Of a stretch of DNA of 64,000 nt, positions 16,699-26,275 are shown piece after piece; the stretch's first letter is position 1; the number at the start of each line of letters is the position of its first letter. Below the pieces are notes generated by a model. The model had not been told where the DNA came from, did no database searches, and saw only the letters and a program-made list of their open reading frames with translations. Where the stretch lies: assembly GCA_965243525.1 (NCBI GenBank), contig OZ251568.1, forward strand, positions 806,001 through 870,000, written 5' to 3'. Source of the DNA: WTKD01 sp965243525. Its GTDB lineage: Bacteria; Spirochaetota; Spirochaetia; WTKD01. Made by a program: the position numbers and the translations under genes.

Positions 16699-19359
16699 TT
16701 ATTTGCTTTTGAGGTCTTTAATAACACTTTGCCCAGCAACAAGGCGTGCTTGCGGAACACGCAAAGGCGAACACGATACGTAGTCAAATCCGATTCCATA
16801 AACGAATTCTATTGATTGCGCATCACCGCCATGCTCACCACAAATACCCACCTTTAATGTTTTATTCACACTGCGCCCTTTTTTAAAGCCAATCTGAATC
16901 AATTCCCCCACCCCTGAAGCATCGAGTGTTTGAAATGGATCCTCTGGAAGGATTCCTTTCTCGATATAGGAGGGAAGAAAAGAGTTGATATCGTCTCGAG
17001 AATACCCATAGGTTAACTGGGTTAAGTCATTGGTCCCAAACGAGAAAAAGTCTGCTTGTTCAGCAATGCTATCTGCAGTCAACGCTGCTCGTGGAATTTC
17101 GATCATCGTCCCAATCTTATAGGCAATAGCGTCAGAATAGGTTCCCAATACCTCTTTGACAATCCCCTCTGCTCGCGCACGTAAAATGCCAAGCTCTTCA
17201 ACAGTACCCACCAACGGAATCATAATCTCTGGTAGAACACCAAGGCCCTTTCTATGCACCGCTAATGCAGCCTGTATAATCGCGCGAACTTGCATGTCAT
17301 AAATCTCTGGATAAGTTATCCCTAATCGACACCCACGATGTCCAAGCATGGGATTCATCTCGTGCAGGGAAGCAATCTTTGCTTCTAGGGCATTCACGGT
17401 GATGCCGACGAGATCTGCCAATTCTTTGATTTGCTTCTCATCTTGCGGGAGAAATTCATGCAGAGGAGGGTCTAAGAGGCGAATAGTCACCGGTAATCCC
17501 GCCATGCTTTCAAAAATATCTGTAAAATCCTTCTGTTGATACACCAACAAGGTGTTTAAGGCTTCAATACGATCCTCTAAAGACGATGCAACAATCATAC
17601 GTCGAAAATGAATGATGCGATCCGCATCGAAAAACATATGTTCTGTTCGACATAGCCCAATGCCTTCTGCTCCAAGAGACAAGGCGCGACTTGCTTGATC
17701 CTTTGTATCAGCATTTGCTCGAACATTAAATTCTGCCTTATCTTTTCGAGGGCTCTTTTTTCGATATTCATCAGCCCATGCGAGTACCGTGTTCAATTCT
17801 TCACTAACTTTTGGTTCTTCCAAAGGAAGAACACCAATAAACACCTCACCAGTGTTTCCATCTATCGTAAAGGCATCACCTTCATTGAATGATTGTCCTC
17901 CGATAGTGAGTGTTTTTCCTTCGATATGCAGTTCGCGACACCCAACAACACAAGGACGTCCCATACCACGTGCAACCACTGCTGCATGGGAAGTCATCCC
18001 CCCTGTTGCAGTCAAAATCCCCTGGGCTACGTTCATACCACCGATATCTTCCGGAGATGTTTCTTGGCGAACAAGCAAAACTTTTTTCCCTTGCTCAACC
18101 CATCGTTCTGCATCTTCAGCAGAAAACACCACCTGTCCTGTTGCCGCACCTGGTGATGCATTTAACCCCTTTGCTATTACGGAAAATTCCTTTCGCCGTT
18201 TAGCATCGATCATTGGATGAAACAGCTGATCAAGGTGGTCACTGCTCACACGTAAAATCGCTTCTTCTTTTGAAATCAACCCTTCTGAAACCATATCAAC
18301 CGCTATTTGCACCGATGCTCTTCCTGTTCGTTTTGCATTTCTTGTCTGCAAAATATACAAGACCTCTTCTTCAATGGTGAATTCAATATCCTGCATGTCT
18401 CGATAATGTTTTTCAAGTTGATTCTTTATAGCAACGAGTTCTGCATATTGCTTTGGTTGCACCTGTTCAAGTTTTGAAAGAGGATCGGGGGTTCTGATTC
18501 CTGCAACAACATCTTCGCCCTGTGCATTCATCAAAAACTCTCCATAGAAATAGTTTTCACCGGTTGATGCATCTCGTGAGAAACACACTCCAGTCCCTGA
18601 CCCATCCCCAAAATTACCAAACACCATCGCCTGCACATTGACCGCAGTTCCAGTCAATCCGATAATGTTGTTGATTTTTCGATATTTTATAGCACGCTCA
18701 TTGTTCCACGACCCAAATACCGCGAGAATTGCACCATTTAATTGATCCAACGGATCTTGTGGAAAGTCTTTGTTTGTTTTCTTACGTACTATCGCCTTGT
18801 ACCGCTGCACAAGTTCAGCCAATGCATCCGCATCAAGTTCAGTGTCAAGGTCAACCCCTTTGGCTTTTTTAAGAGCCCCCATCTCATGTTCAAAATTACT
18901 ATGGGACATGCCAAGAACAACATTCCCATACATATTGATAAATCTTCGGTATGCATCAAGTGCAAACCTTTTATTTCCTGATTTCTCAGCTAAGCCCTCA
19001 ACCGCCTTATCATTTAGACCCAGATTGAGCACGGTGTCCATCATCCCCGGCATTGATACTGCCGCTCCTGATCGCACCGATACGAGCAAGGGATTTTTTT
19101 CATCTCCAAACTTCTTGCCGGTCATACGCTCAAGAAGAGCAAGGTTGTGTTGAATTTCTTCAGCAAGCCCCTCCGGCATAGTTTCGCCATGAGTATAATA
19201 TTCTGCACAAGTGTCGGTAGTGATGGTAAACCCCGGAGGAACAGGAATATCAAGCAAGGTCATTTCCGCAAGATTTGCGCCCTTACCTCCAAGTAATACC
19301 TTGTCCTTTGCAGAACCTTCTGTCTTTGTTTTTCCAAAAAAATAAACTTTCTTTGCCAT
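16699..19359 (-). CDS. ppdK: Pyruvate, phosphate dikinase
   Basis: An 886-residue enzyme interconverting PEP, AMP and PPi with pyruvate, ATP and Pi. Order: N-terminal ATP-grasp domain (LLGGKGANLAEM, VSVRSGAAVSMPGMMDTVLNLG-type segment), central swivelling phosphohistidine domain (TATGGMTSHAAVVARGMGRPCVVG; His is the phosphate carrier), and C-terminal PEP/pyruvate barrel ending with KVGICGEHGGDAQS. Length is typical. The frame is open nine codons upstream (19386) but AGAGG five bases before the ATG of MAKKVYFFG fixes the start at 19359. It has its own promoter at 19385-19414. In spirochaetes this PPi-linked enzyme often substitutes for pyruvate kinase in glycolysis. Confidence 0.97.
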   Translation of the reverse strand: MAKKVYFFGKTKTEGSAKDKVLLGGKGANLAEMTLLDIPVPPGFTITTDTCAEYYTHGETMPEGLAEEIQHNLALLERMTGKKFGDEKNPLLVSVRSGAAVSMPGMMDTVLNLGLNDKAVEGLAEKSGNKRFALDAYRRFINMYGNVVLGMSHSNFEHEMGALKKAKGVDLDTELDADALAELVQRYKAIVRKKTNKDFPQDPLDQLNGAILAVFGSWNNERAIKYRKINNIIGLTGTAVNVQAMVFGNFGDGSGTGVCFSRDASTGENYFYGEFLMNAQGEDVVAGIRTPDPLSKLEQVQPKQYAELVAIKNQLEKHYRDMQDIEFTIEEEVLYILQTRNAKRTGRASVQIAVDMVSEGLISKEEAILRVSSDHLDQLFHPMIDAKRRKEFSVIAKGLNASPGAATGQVVFSAEDAERWVEQGKKVLLVRQETSPEDIGGMNVAQGILTATGGMTSHAAVVARGMGRPCVVGCRELHIEGKTLTIGGQSFNEGDAFTIDGNTGEVFIGVLPLEEPKVSEELNTVLAWADEYRKKSPRKDKAEFNVRANADTKDQASRALSLGAEGIGLCRTEHMFFDADRIIHFRRMIVASSLEDRIEALNTLLVYQQKDFTDIFESMAGLPVTIRLLDPPLHEFLPQDEKQIKELADLVGITVNALEAKIASLHEMNPMLGHRGCRLGITYPEIYDMQVRAIIQAALAVHRKGLGVLPEIMIPLVGTVEELGILRARAEGIVKEVLGTYSDAIAYKIGTMIEIPRAALTADSIAEQADFFSFGTNDLTQLTYGYSRDDINSFLPSYIEKGILPEDPFQTLDASGVGELIQIGFKKGRSVNKTLKVGICGEHGGDAQSIEFVYGIGFDYVSCSPLRVPQARLVAGQSVIKDLKSK

Positions 19360-19384
19360 GAGCGCCTCTTTGTAGATTTTGTTC

Positions 19385-19414
19385 ACTATAAGCGTTTGTG
19401 ATGCTTTCCGTCAA
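19385..19414 (-). promoter_or_regulatory. Promoter of ppdK
   Basis: TTGACG (19409-19414) and TATAGT (19385-19390) on the minus strand, spacer 18, lie 25 bases before the ppdK ATG and after the stop of the sigma-factor gene. Confidence 0.7.
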
Positions 19415-19456
19415 GGTTTGAAAGCCTCCACAAAAAACGTAATGGCAGAAGAAATG

Positions 19457-20311
19457 CTATGCGAAACAGCCCTCTTGCTTGAAGGCCTTCTTTAATTTTT
19501 TGATAGAAGTGTGTACTATTTGGCGAACCCGTTCCTTCGAACGATCAAACATAACACCGATTTCGGCAAATGTATACGCGCAAGTATCTGAAAGTCCATA
19601 ATACAATGTAAGTATGTCGATCTCACGTCGCGATAGCACCGCATTCATAATGTCATGAAGATGTTGCACAGCCTCTTTCACAACGAGCAAATCATCGGGA
19701 ATGCTATCATTTTCATAGGAAATGGATTCATAGAGATACGCCTTATTATTTTCTCCAGTATCAAGTGATTGAGTGCTAAGCAGATTCGTATACTGTTCAT
19801 GGGCAGCAGTTATCTTGGCATGCTCTTTCTGATCTTCATCACTCAAAAAAGTTGTATGATCTGCTTTGTCTCCATACCGTGAAAGTTTGTATTCACTCAG
19901 ACATTCCGTTCTCTTTATCATTGCCCATTTGTTCATTGGCAACCGAATACAGAAATCTGTATTGTAGATAGCGTTACGCATATATGCATGAATCCAATGG
20001 CTCGCATAGGTTATAAACTTGCATTTTTTGGCTATGTCAAACTTTTGCGCTGCTCTCAATAACCCCATGCTCCCCTCAGTAATAAGCTCCTCTGCTGAAA
20101 GATGTTCTGTGTGATACGATTTTGCGCATTGATAGATGTACATGCGATGCATGACCAATAATTTTTGCTGTGCCTCAGTAGACTCTTCTTGTATCTGCTT
20201 GAGAAGCGAATACTCAAGATCAGCATCTGTGAATTGAATTGTTGTTTGTCCACGATACAACAAATGTCCCAGCTGCTGTTTGGTCTCTTTCTGGCGTCCT
20301 GTATTTACCAT
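19457..20311 (-). CDS. RNA polymerase sigma-70-family factor, alternative
   Basis: A 284-residue sigma factor. Region 2 is visible as HRMYIYQCAKSYHTEHLSAEELITEG followed by GLLRAAQKFDIAKKCKFITYASHWIHAYMRNAI (2.2-2.4, normally GYKFSTYATWWI), and region 4 as LSRREIDILTLYYGL and YTFAEIGVMFDRSKERVRQI (helix-turn-helix for the -35). Region 1.1 is missing and region 3 is poorly conserved, so it is not the housekeeping factor; a RpoH/RpoS/WhiG-like group 2-3 role is likely. The reading frame extends 32 codons upstream, but GGAGG at 20318-20322, six bases before the ATG at 20311, sets the start. It is divergent from groES, which may hint at a stress role; this is inference. Confidence 0.87.
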   Translation of the reverse strand: MVNTGRQKETKQQLGHLLYRGQTTIQFTDADLEYSLLKQIQEESTEAQQKLLVMHRMYIYQCAKSYHTEHLSAEELITEGSMGLLRAAQKFDIAKKCKFITYASHWIHAYMRNAIYNTDFCIRLPMNKWAMIKRTECLSEYKLSRYGDKADHTTFLSDEDQKEHAKITAAHEQYTNLLSTQSLDTGENNKAYLYESISYENDSIPDDLLVVKEAVQHLHDIMNAVLSRREIDILTLYYGLSDTCAYTFAEIGVMFDRSKERVRQIVHTSIKKLKKAFKQEGCFA

Positions 20312-20666
20312 AAAGTTCCTCCACATATATATATGCACGTTTTGTGCCAAAGACCATTCTTCGAGGATATTATTCTGATTGTTGTTTTCGGTGTGATAAT
20401 TTAGCAAATTCCATCAATTTCGTCGCTTATGTTCACGTCAATTTTCTATAATAAATCAAATATAAAATGTTATTTTTTTATTATGCACAATGTTTTTCGT
20501 GATCATTCATTGTATGCATTTTGACTTCATCAAATCGTGGAATCTTGTCTTTTTTTGAAACATATTCAAAAAAACATCGTTATTACTGTGTAAAAATAAC
20601 CCACTTTTCTATATGCCATGAAAAATCTGGTCTATACGCATTCTTTTGCTCTTTATTTTTATTTCG
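20312..20666. other. AT-rich divergent spacer between sigma factor and groES
   Basis: About 350 bases without a convincing gene. It is strongly AT-rich with many T- and A-runs. At 20587-20596 it holds TGTGTAAAAA, the reverse complement of the TTTTTACACA element repeated before the Hsp20 gene. No CIRCE element (the HrcA operator usual for groES) is seen. The promoter of the sigma-factor gene must lie here but I cannot place it with confidence. Confidence 0.5.
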
Positions 20667-20695
20667 TTGACAGTATGATTCACATCTTCTAAAAT
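20667..20695 (+). promoter_or_regulatory. Promoter of groES
   Basis: TTGACA (20667-20672, consensus) and TAAAAT (20690-20695) are 17 bases apart, 35 bases before the GTG start codon. This is the strongest sigma-70-type promoter in the window. Confidence 0.8.
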
Positions 20696-20730
20696 ACCGT
20701 AACTTATATTAAACAAATACGGAGGATATT

Positions 20731-20997
20731 GTGAATATCACACCAATCGGTGACAGAGTGCTTGTAAAACCTGCACTTGAAGAAACAAAAACAACATCGG
20801 GAATTATCATCCCAGATACCGCTAAAGAAAAGACACAGACCGGCGAGGTCCTTGCTGTTGGAGACGACACAGAAAAAATAAAAGTGAAAAAAGGTGATCG
20901 TGTCTTATACGACAAATATGCTGGAACACAAATTTCTCTGCATGATGCTGAGTATCTGGTAGTGAAGGCTGAAGATATTCTTGCAATAATTTCATAG
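20731..20997 (+). CDS. groES: Co-chaperonin GroES (Hsp10)
   Basis: An 88-residue GroES lid protein: it begins MNITPIGDRVLVKP, has the mobile-loop region EETKTTSGIIIPDTAKEK that contacts GroEL, and KVKKGDRVLYDKYAGTQI. Start is GTG at 20731 with GGAGG five bases upstream. It caps the GroEL cylinder during folding. groEL does not follow; the gene is followed by a strong terminator, so groES is a single-gene unit here, an arrangement known in some spirochaetes. Confidence 0.97.
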   Translation: MNITPIGDRVLVKPALEETKTTSGIIIPDTAKEKTQTGEVLAVGDDTEKIKVKKGDRVLYDKYAGTQISLHDAEYLVVKAEDILAIIS

Positions 20998-21018
20998 TTC
21001 CAAACTATGCATAGCTCA

Positions 21019-21047
21019 AGGGCAACACAGATCGTGTTGCCTTTTTT
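21019..21047 (+). terminator. Rho-independent terminator of groES
   Basis: GGCAACAC (21021-21028) and GTGTTGCC (21034-21041) form an 8-bp stem with a 5-base loop, followed directly by six T. Confidence 0.9.
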
Positions 21048-21085
21048 ACGTTATATCGATGTGCATTTGGTATATGTTCCCCGTG

Positions 21086-23476
21086 CTATGTCTGAAGCCT
21101 AAAAAATTCTGCTATATCAACGATGAGTTCCGTGCTGGGCAAACATTTATACTGTGAACGCGGTAGTGCATCAATAAATCGTTCTTTCCATTGCAGAATT
21201 CGTGTGTCGGTAACAACCACAACCCCGTAATCATATTCATTTCGAATAAGTCTTCCCACTCCCTGTTTCAACATCTGCACTGCCTCTGGGACACTCATGT
21301 GCATGAATGGGTTCTTTCCTTGCGATCGAATATAACCTTCTCGCGCTTGCGCGAAGACTCCGCTGGGAGCTTTAAACGGCAACCGAGTGATAACCACCAT
21401 ACGCAACGCATCACCAGGGACATCGATGCCTTGCCAAAACGAATCAGTCCCCAACAGAATACTTGACGTTTCTTTCCGAAATCGAGCAAGAAGTTGTTCT
21501 CGTGGCAAACTTCCCTGTTGTAATACCGTAAATGATCGTGAAACACCGCGTTCTTGGAGTCTCTGAGCACAATCATTCAACATTTGATACGAAGTAAACA
21601 GAACCAACATTGAGCCATTGCTTATTGCCGCGAGTTTTTCAATCAAATCAGCGAGAAATACTACGTACTGTTTTGGATCTCGCTTTACCAAGGGCGCATC
21701 CGTGGGAATTGCAAGCAATTGCTGATCTTCATAATGAAATGGCGACTCAACTCGATGTATACGTTTTTCCTCAACAGAAAGACCTTGCTGCCATGCGTGT
21801 ATCGCTTCACAGGCTTCAAGAGTTGCACTTGTAAAAACAATTGATCGAAGCGGCACTATGCATTTCTCATGAAACAGGTCTCCCAGCTCAAGAGGAATAT
21901 TCCAAACATGTATCGACTTATCGGTTTGCTGCACAAATTGCACGTTTGTATCACCCTGCTCTGGAATCTTCAGATGATCAAAAAAATGCCGCAGCTCACC
22001 GAGTCGATGGGTTATCTGAGTGAATCGATAGAGGATATGTTTTTCAATTTCAGTTACTTCTTCTACATACCTCCGTACCGATTGGAGCACCGTAAGCATT
22101 TCTTCAAGGATCAAACAGATGTTTTCAGAAATGACTCGATATTCTTTGACATGAGAACAGGCCTGCAGAAGCAATTCCTTTTTCCCTGCATTTGGTATGG
22201 TGTATTCAGAATCGTCTATTTCTTGCATCATACACTGATCAAATTCCTGCATAGCAGCGCTGAGTTGTTCTATGAGGTTGCGAATAGTCTGTATGTAAGT
22301 GGTCTTGCGTTCATCGTATCCTGAGCCAGCACCTCGCTGTGCAAACAATACACTAAGGAGACGTTGTTTCGACTGGTGGTGAATTCTTCTCAAAACATGC
22401 AAAACCCCATGTGAACCGATCTTTTCAGAAAAAATAGTTCTTGCAATATCTGAGAGCCTATGCGCCTCATCGATGATGGCATGCGAATAGCGAGGAATAA
22501 CTCCCACAGCCTCATGAGACGCACTGCGAATGTCACGATCAATGAGGAACAAATGATGATTTGTCACCAGAATCTGTGCGGTATACGCCGTATTTCTTGC
22601 TTTTTTTAAAAAGCAACGAGAACTATTCGGGCAACTATGGATGCTGCAATGATCATGATCAGCCGCAACGGAATACCATTCAGCATCACTCAGTGGGATA
22701 TTAACCTCATCGCGATCACCTGTTTCGGTACTATTTGCCCAGGTGCGCAATTGGGTAATGAGATCCTCGTCAAAGTCATCAAAGAAATCATCGTGCTGGT
22801 TTAGTTTGTCCAGGCAGAGATAGTTTTGTATTCCCTTTATCAATGCGGCGCTGAGCTTGCTGTTGAGAGCCCCGAGGATGGCGGGAATGTCTTTTGAAAT
22901 CAACTGCCGTTGCAGGGGTATGCTAGCAGTTGAGATGAGAATTCGTGTGTTGTTTAATCCAGAAAAATGCACAGCAGGAATCAGATAGGCAAAGGATTTT
23001 CCCACACCGGTGCCTGCCTCAACCTGAACTATTCCTCCATCGTTCAACGTCTTCATGACTTGCAAAGCCATATCCACCTGTCCATCACGCCGAGCGTACT
23101 GAGAGTTATGCACAGCAAGCATTCCATCCTCAGAAAAAACGGATTCTATCTCTTCAAGCGAAACAGCAGCGTAATCATCTTCATCCGCTGTCAAAATCCT
23201 GGCTCGATGATCGATGAATACCACCCGTATCGGAATATCCTCGACAGACATTTCTTGACGCTGTTTTTGTATATTTGCTCGCTCAGGGAGGTAGATGATC
23301 AAAAGATCACTATTCGACAGCGCTGGAAGTCGATCTTTTTCAGCAAATACAATAGCAGAAAATTCACCGAGGTCGTCACAGGTAATGCCAAAAAACCAAA
23401 TGGCAGTAGTTTGTTGAGAATACTGTGCAATTATAGCATCGTGTAGCCTGTCTGGAAGAATGTCAGAAAGATTCAT
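21086..23476 (-). CDS. ATP-dependent DNA helicase, DinG/XPD family
   Basis: A 796-residue superfamily 2 helicase. QVEAGTGVGKSFAYLIPAV is Walker A, HAIIDEAHRL the DEAH box, VFTSATLE motif III, DSFWQGIDVPG motif V and GVGRLIRN motif VI. Between motifs I and II four cysteines (YLCLD, DHDHCSIHSC and RCF) are spaced as in the 4Fe-4S cluster of DinG/XPD enzymes. The first 130 residues look like a degenerate exonuclease-type or accessory domain (QYSQQTTAIWFFGITCDDLGE). It probably unwinds 5-prime to 3-prime at repair intermediates such as R-loops. It is divergent from asd with 39 bp between the start codons and lacks an obvious Shine-Dalgarno. Confidence 0.9.
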   Translation of the reverse strand: MNLSDILPDRLHDAIIAQYSQQTTAIWFFGITCDDLGEFSAIVFAEKDRLPALSNSDLLIIYLPERANIQKQRQEMSVEDIPIRVVFIDHRARILTADEDDYAAVSLEEIESVFSEDGMLAVHNSQYARRDGQVDMALQVMKTLNDGGIVQVEAGTGVGKSFAYLIPAVHFSGLNNTRILISTASIPLQRQLISKDIPAILGALNSKLSAALIKGIQNYLCLDKLNQHDDFFDDFDEDLITQLRTWANSTETGDRDEVNIPLSDAEWYSVAADHDHCSIHSCPNSSRCFLKKARNTAYTAQILVTNHHLFLIDRDIRSASHEAVGVIPRYSHAIIDEAHRLSDIARTIFSEKIGSHGVLHVLRRIHHQSKQRLLSVLFAQRGAGSGYDERKTTYIQTIRNLIEQLSAAMQEFDQCMMQEIDDSEYTIPNAGKKELLLQACSHVKEYRVISENICLILEEMLTVLQSVRRYVEEVTEIEKHILYRFTQITHRLGELRHFFDHLKIPEQGDTNVQFVQQTDKSIHVWNIPLELGDLFHEKCIVPLRSIVFTSATLEACEAIHAWQQGLSVEEKRIHRVESPFHYEDQQLLAIPTDAPLVKRDPKQYVVFLADLIEKLAAISNGSMLVLFTSYQMLNDCAQRLQERGVSRSFTVLQQGSLPREQLLARFRKETSSILLGTDSFWQGIDVPGDALRMVVITRLPFKAPSGVFAQAREGYIRSQGKNPFMHMSVPEAVQMLKQGVGRLIRNEYDYGVVVVTDTRILQWKERFIDALPRSQYKCLPSTELIVDIAEFFRLQT

Positions 23477-23515
23477 TGCTTGAATTTCATTTTTTTAGTA
23501 TATACTGTAGTAATC

Positions 23516-24547
23516 ATGAAGCGAATCCCTGTAGCAATACTTGGCGCAACTGGCGCAGTTGGACAAAAATTTATACGTCTGTTGAGGAACCATCCACAGT
23601 TTGTATGTGCTGAACTTGTCGCCTCGGAGCGATCTGCCGGAAAATCATATCTTGAAGCCTGCAACTGGATAGAGGATATTGCCATCCCCGACGAGATCGC
23701 CACCACTGTGGTGAAGGGAACGCAGGATGCATTGGAGTCTCGCCTCTTGTTTTCAGGCCTCGATTCTTCAGTCGCCGGTGATCTTGAACAAGCATATGCA
23801 CAAAAGGGGCATATTGTAATCAGCAATGCTTCTGCACACCGTATGGACCCATCTATCCCCCTCATCATTCCCGAAGTGAATCTAGATCACATCTCGCTCA
23901 TCGAAACTCAGAAGACGACGGGAAAGATTATTACAAACAGCAACTGTGTAACAATGTTTCTCGCCATGGTGTGTGCACCCATCCACGAGGCTCTTGAGAT
24001 CACCCAATTACATATCAGCACCATGCAGGCAGTAAGTGGTGCAGGATATCCCGGTGTTGCATCGCTTGATATTCTCGACAACGTTATTCCCTATATCCCA
24101 ACCGAGGAAGAAAAACTCTCGCGAGAACCTCTACGTATTCTGGGAAACTTGCAGAATAATCGAGTTGAGCCTGCCCAATTTCCCATCAGCGCACAGTGCA
24201 ATCGAGTACCGATACTCAATGGACATGTCATGACCGTGACTATGGCTGTGAAAAACAAGATCTCCATTGAGGCATTGACCACCTTGCTTCGTGATTTTCG
24301 TGGCTATCCACAAGAGCAGGGCCTCCACTCTGCGCCAAAACATCCTATTATTGTGTATACAGATCCTTTTTCTCCGCAAATTCGAAAATGCATTAGTCAT
24401 GAAATGTCTGCTTCTGTTGGACGTATCAGAAACTGTCCAATTTTGGATTATAGAATGGTCATAGCCGGACATAACACTGTACGCGGTGCCGCCGGGGCAG
24501 CAATCCTCAACGCAGAAGCCTATCTTGCAAAGGGGTATACGCTGTGA
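23516..24547 (+). CDS. asd: Aspartate-semialdehyde dehydrogenase, archaeal/fungal type
   Basis: A 343-residue NADPH enzyme that reduces aspartyl-phosphate to the semialdehyde, the branch point for lysine, diaminopimelate, threonine and methionine. Features: GATGAVGQKFIRLL nucleotide loop, IITNSNCVTMFLAM with the catalytic Cys, and MQAVSGAGYPGVASLDI with IPYIPTEEEKL, which are typical of the archaeal/fungal-like branch rather than the E. coli one. The frame is open from a TTG at 23480, but MKRIPVAILGATG at 23516 is the family start. TATACT at 23501-23506 leaves a leader of about three bases, so the mRNA may be nearly leaderless. lysC follows after 53 bases. Confidence 0.95.
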   Translation: MKRIPVAILGATGAVGQKFIRLLRNHPQFVCAELVASERSAGKSYLEACNWIEDIAIPDEIATTVVKGTQDALESRLLFSGLDSSVAGDLEQAYAQKGHIVISNASAHRMDPSIPLIIPEVNLDHISLIETQKTTGKIITNSNCVTMFLAMVCAPIHEALEITQLHISTMQAVSGAGYPGVASLDILDNVIPYIPTEEEKLSREPLRILGNLQNNRVEPAQFPISAQCNRVPILNGHVMTVTMAVKNKISIEALTTLLRDFRGYPQEQGLHSAPKHPIIVYTDPFSPQIRKCISHEMSASVGRIRNCPILDYRMVIAGHNTVRGAAGAAILNAEAYLAKGYTL

Positions 24548-24600
24548 GCACAGCCACCCTGGCAGCATGATGTTGCAATAAATAGAATTACGAGCATGGT

Positions 24601-25947
24601 ATGATAGTATTAAAATTTGGTGGAACCTCAATCAGAAACGCAGCAATGATCCGCACAACCATTGATATTGCTGAAAAGAAAGCGCCTGTTCCCTGCATCC
24701 TTGTCTATTCTGCGAGCAATAAAACAACCGATGATTTGGTGCAGCTTGCAGAATCAGCACGTAATGGCGATGCAAATCAACTATCTGCAACAATGCAGAA
24801 GATTGTTGATCACCATGTGCAACTATGTCAGGCCCTTGCTCTTTCAGAAACAATTATCGAACAACTCTTGAAAGAACTCCAACAATTCACCCATGGATTG
24901 ATCTTATTGCGAGAGACAACCCCTCGATCTAGGGATACCTTGCTCGCATTTGGGGAGCTATTATCAACAACAATTATCTATTCCTATGCAGCTTCTCGGG
25001 ATTTGAAAGTCTATTTTCATGACAGTCGAACCCTTATAAAGACAAACGATGCATTTGGTGCAGCTATTCCTGACTTTCAAAGAACGAAGGAATGCCTGGA
25101 AAAAAACATCGCATCCACAGAGTCGACGATACATATTCTGCAAGGGTTTATAGGAAGCACCACCGATGGTGTGTGCACAACATTGGGACGCGGCGGATCT
25201 GATTACACCGCTTCTATTTGTGCGGCCCTGCTTGATGCAAAAGCAGTGGAAGTCTGGACCGATGTACATGGCATTATGACCTGTGATCCCCGAACTATTC
25301 CGGAGGCACAACCTATTTCCAAACTTTCCTATCAAGAGGCAGCAGAGCTTGCCTATTTTGGCGCAAAGATACTGCATCCTTCGACCATTCAACCCGCAGT
25401 AGAATATTCCATTCCGGTTCATATCAAAAACACCAACGATCCCGATCATCAAGGAACTCAGATTGCAAAAACGCATACAAGAACCGTCAAAGCGTTGACG
25501 GCAAAACACTCCCTTACCCTCCTCCAGATAAATTCTTCACGTATGCTGAATAGCTATGGATTTCTCAGCCGCATGTTCAGCGTCTTTAATGACTACAAAA
25601 TTTCAATTGATATTGTTGCAACCTCCGAAGTATCGGTTACGGTGAGTGTCGATTCCAAACTTCCGGAGAGCCTTGAACAGAATCTCGCTCAGCTGGGAAA
25701 TGTGATTGTAACTCATAATCAGACCTGCCTCTGCCTTGTTGGATACAAAATGTGGCGCAATGCATCCTTGCTTGCACGTGTATTCACAGCTCTGGGAGAA
25801 GATATTCCAATCACACTGATATCATTAGGAGGTTCAGAGAACAACCTCACGGTGGTTATTCCTGACACAAAAGCAGATCTCGCCCTCAAGCGATTGCATA
25901 GCACCTTGTTCAAAGATTCAACAACGTCCCAAAAACAACAAAAATAA
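24601..25947 (+). CDS. lysC: Aspartate kinase
   Basis: A 448-residue monofunctional aspartokinase. The catalytic domain begins MIVLKFGGTSIRNAAMI (KFGGTS signature), with TPRSRDTLLAFGELLST, LGRGGSDYTASICAALL and EVWTDVHGIMTCDPR binding aspartate and ATP. The last 160 residues hold two ACT-type folds (SLTLLQINSSRML..., CLCLVGYKMWRNASLLARVF...) that normally bind lysine or threonine for feedback inhibition. It catalyses the step before asd, and the two genes lie head to tail, so they form an asd-lysC unit. There is no fused homoserine dehydrogenase. No clear Shine-Dalgarno precedes the ATG. Confidence 0.95.
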   Translation: MIVLKFGGTSIRNAAMIRTTIDIAEKKAPVPCILVYSASNKTTDDLVQLAESARNGDANQLSATMQKIVDHHVQLCQALALSETIIEQLLKELQQFTHGLILLRETTPRSRDTLLAFGELLSTTIIYSYAASRDLKVYFHDSRTLIKTNDAFGAAIPDFQRTKECLEKNIASTESTIHILQGFIGSTTDGVCTTLGRGGSDYTASICAALLDAKAVEVWTDVHGIMTCDPRTIPEAQPISKLSYQEAAELAYFGAKILHPSTIQPAVEYSIPVHIKNTNDPDHQGTQIAKTHTRTVKALTAKHSLTLLQINSSRMLNSYGFLSRMFSVFNDYKISIDIVATSEVSVTVSVDSKLPESLEQNLAQLGNVIVTHNQTCLCLVGYKMWRNASLLARVFTALGEDIPITLISLGGSENNLTVVIPDTKADLALKRLHSTLFKDSTTSQKQQK

Positions 25948-26137
25948 ACAACGCATTTCTATCACGTCGATTGAATCATCTCCGTTCATCAAATGGTAAC
26001 GAACCAGCTCTCACTTGAAAAGAAGATCGAAGTGTGCAGAATACCATTTGTTATCGAAATATCTCTCACTTGAGAGGAGGATCGAAGTGTGACCACGATG
26101 TGGTAGTGATGGCTGATACGTATCTTTGATAAACATA

Positions 26138-26206
26138 GGATCGAATTGCGTTGTGCAAAAACACATCTTCTCAAACTTCTTACGTGGATTTTTGCAAAGA
26201 TTATGC
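26138..26206 (+). repeat. Direct repeat copy 1 flanking the lipoprotein gene
   Basis: The 46 bases at 26161-26206 match 28409-28454 with a single difference (A/G); similarity extends upstream to 26138 with a 3-base length difference, and weakly to about 26124. The two copies bracket the GLUG lipoprotein gene in the same orientation. Confidence 0.85.
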
Positions 26207-26245
26207 GAGGGTACCGCTGTGGCTACACCAAAACCTAAGCCCCAT

Positions 26246-26275
26246 ATAATACCCCCGGAAGGAAGGGGGCATTAT
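26246..26275 (-). terminator. Hairpin downstream of the lipoprotein gene
   Basis: ATAAT-A-CCCCC (26246-26256) pairs with GGGGG-C-ATTAT (26265-26275) around an 8-base loop, with a single A/C mismatch. It lies 28 bases after the stop codon at 26303. The following bases are AT-rich but not a clear T-run, so it is a probable terminator. Confidence 0.6.

Noticed and set aside
20312..20730. CIRCE/HrcA operator before groES
   Set aside because: No TTAGCACTC-N9-GAGTGCTAA-like inverted repeat can be found.
25990..26150. Possible CRISPR array after lysC
   Set aside because: Only two or three degenerate units, no constant spacer length and no cas genes; treated as an intergenic repeat.
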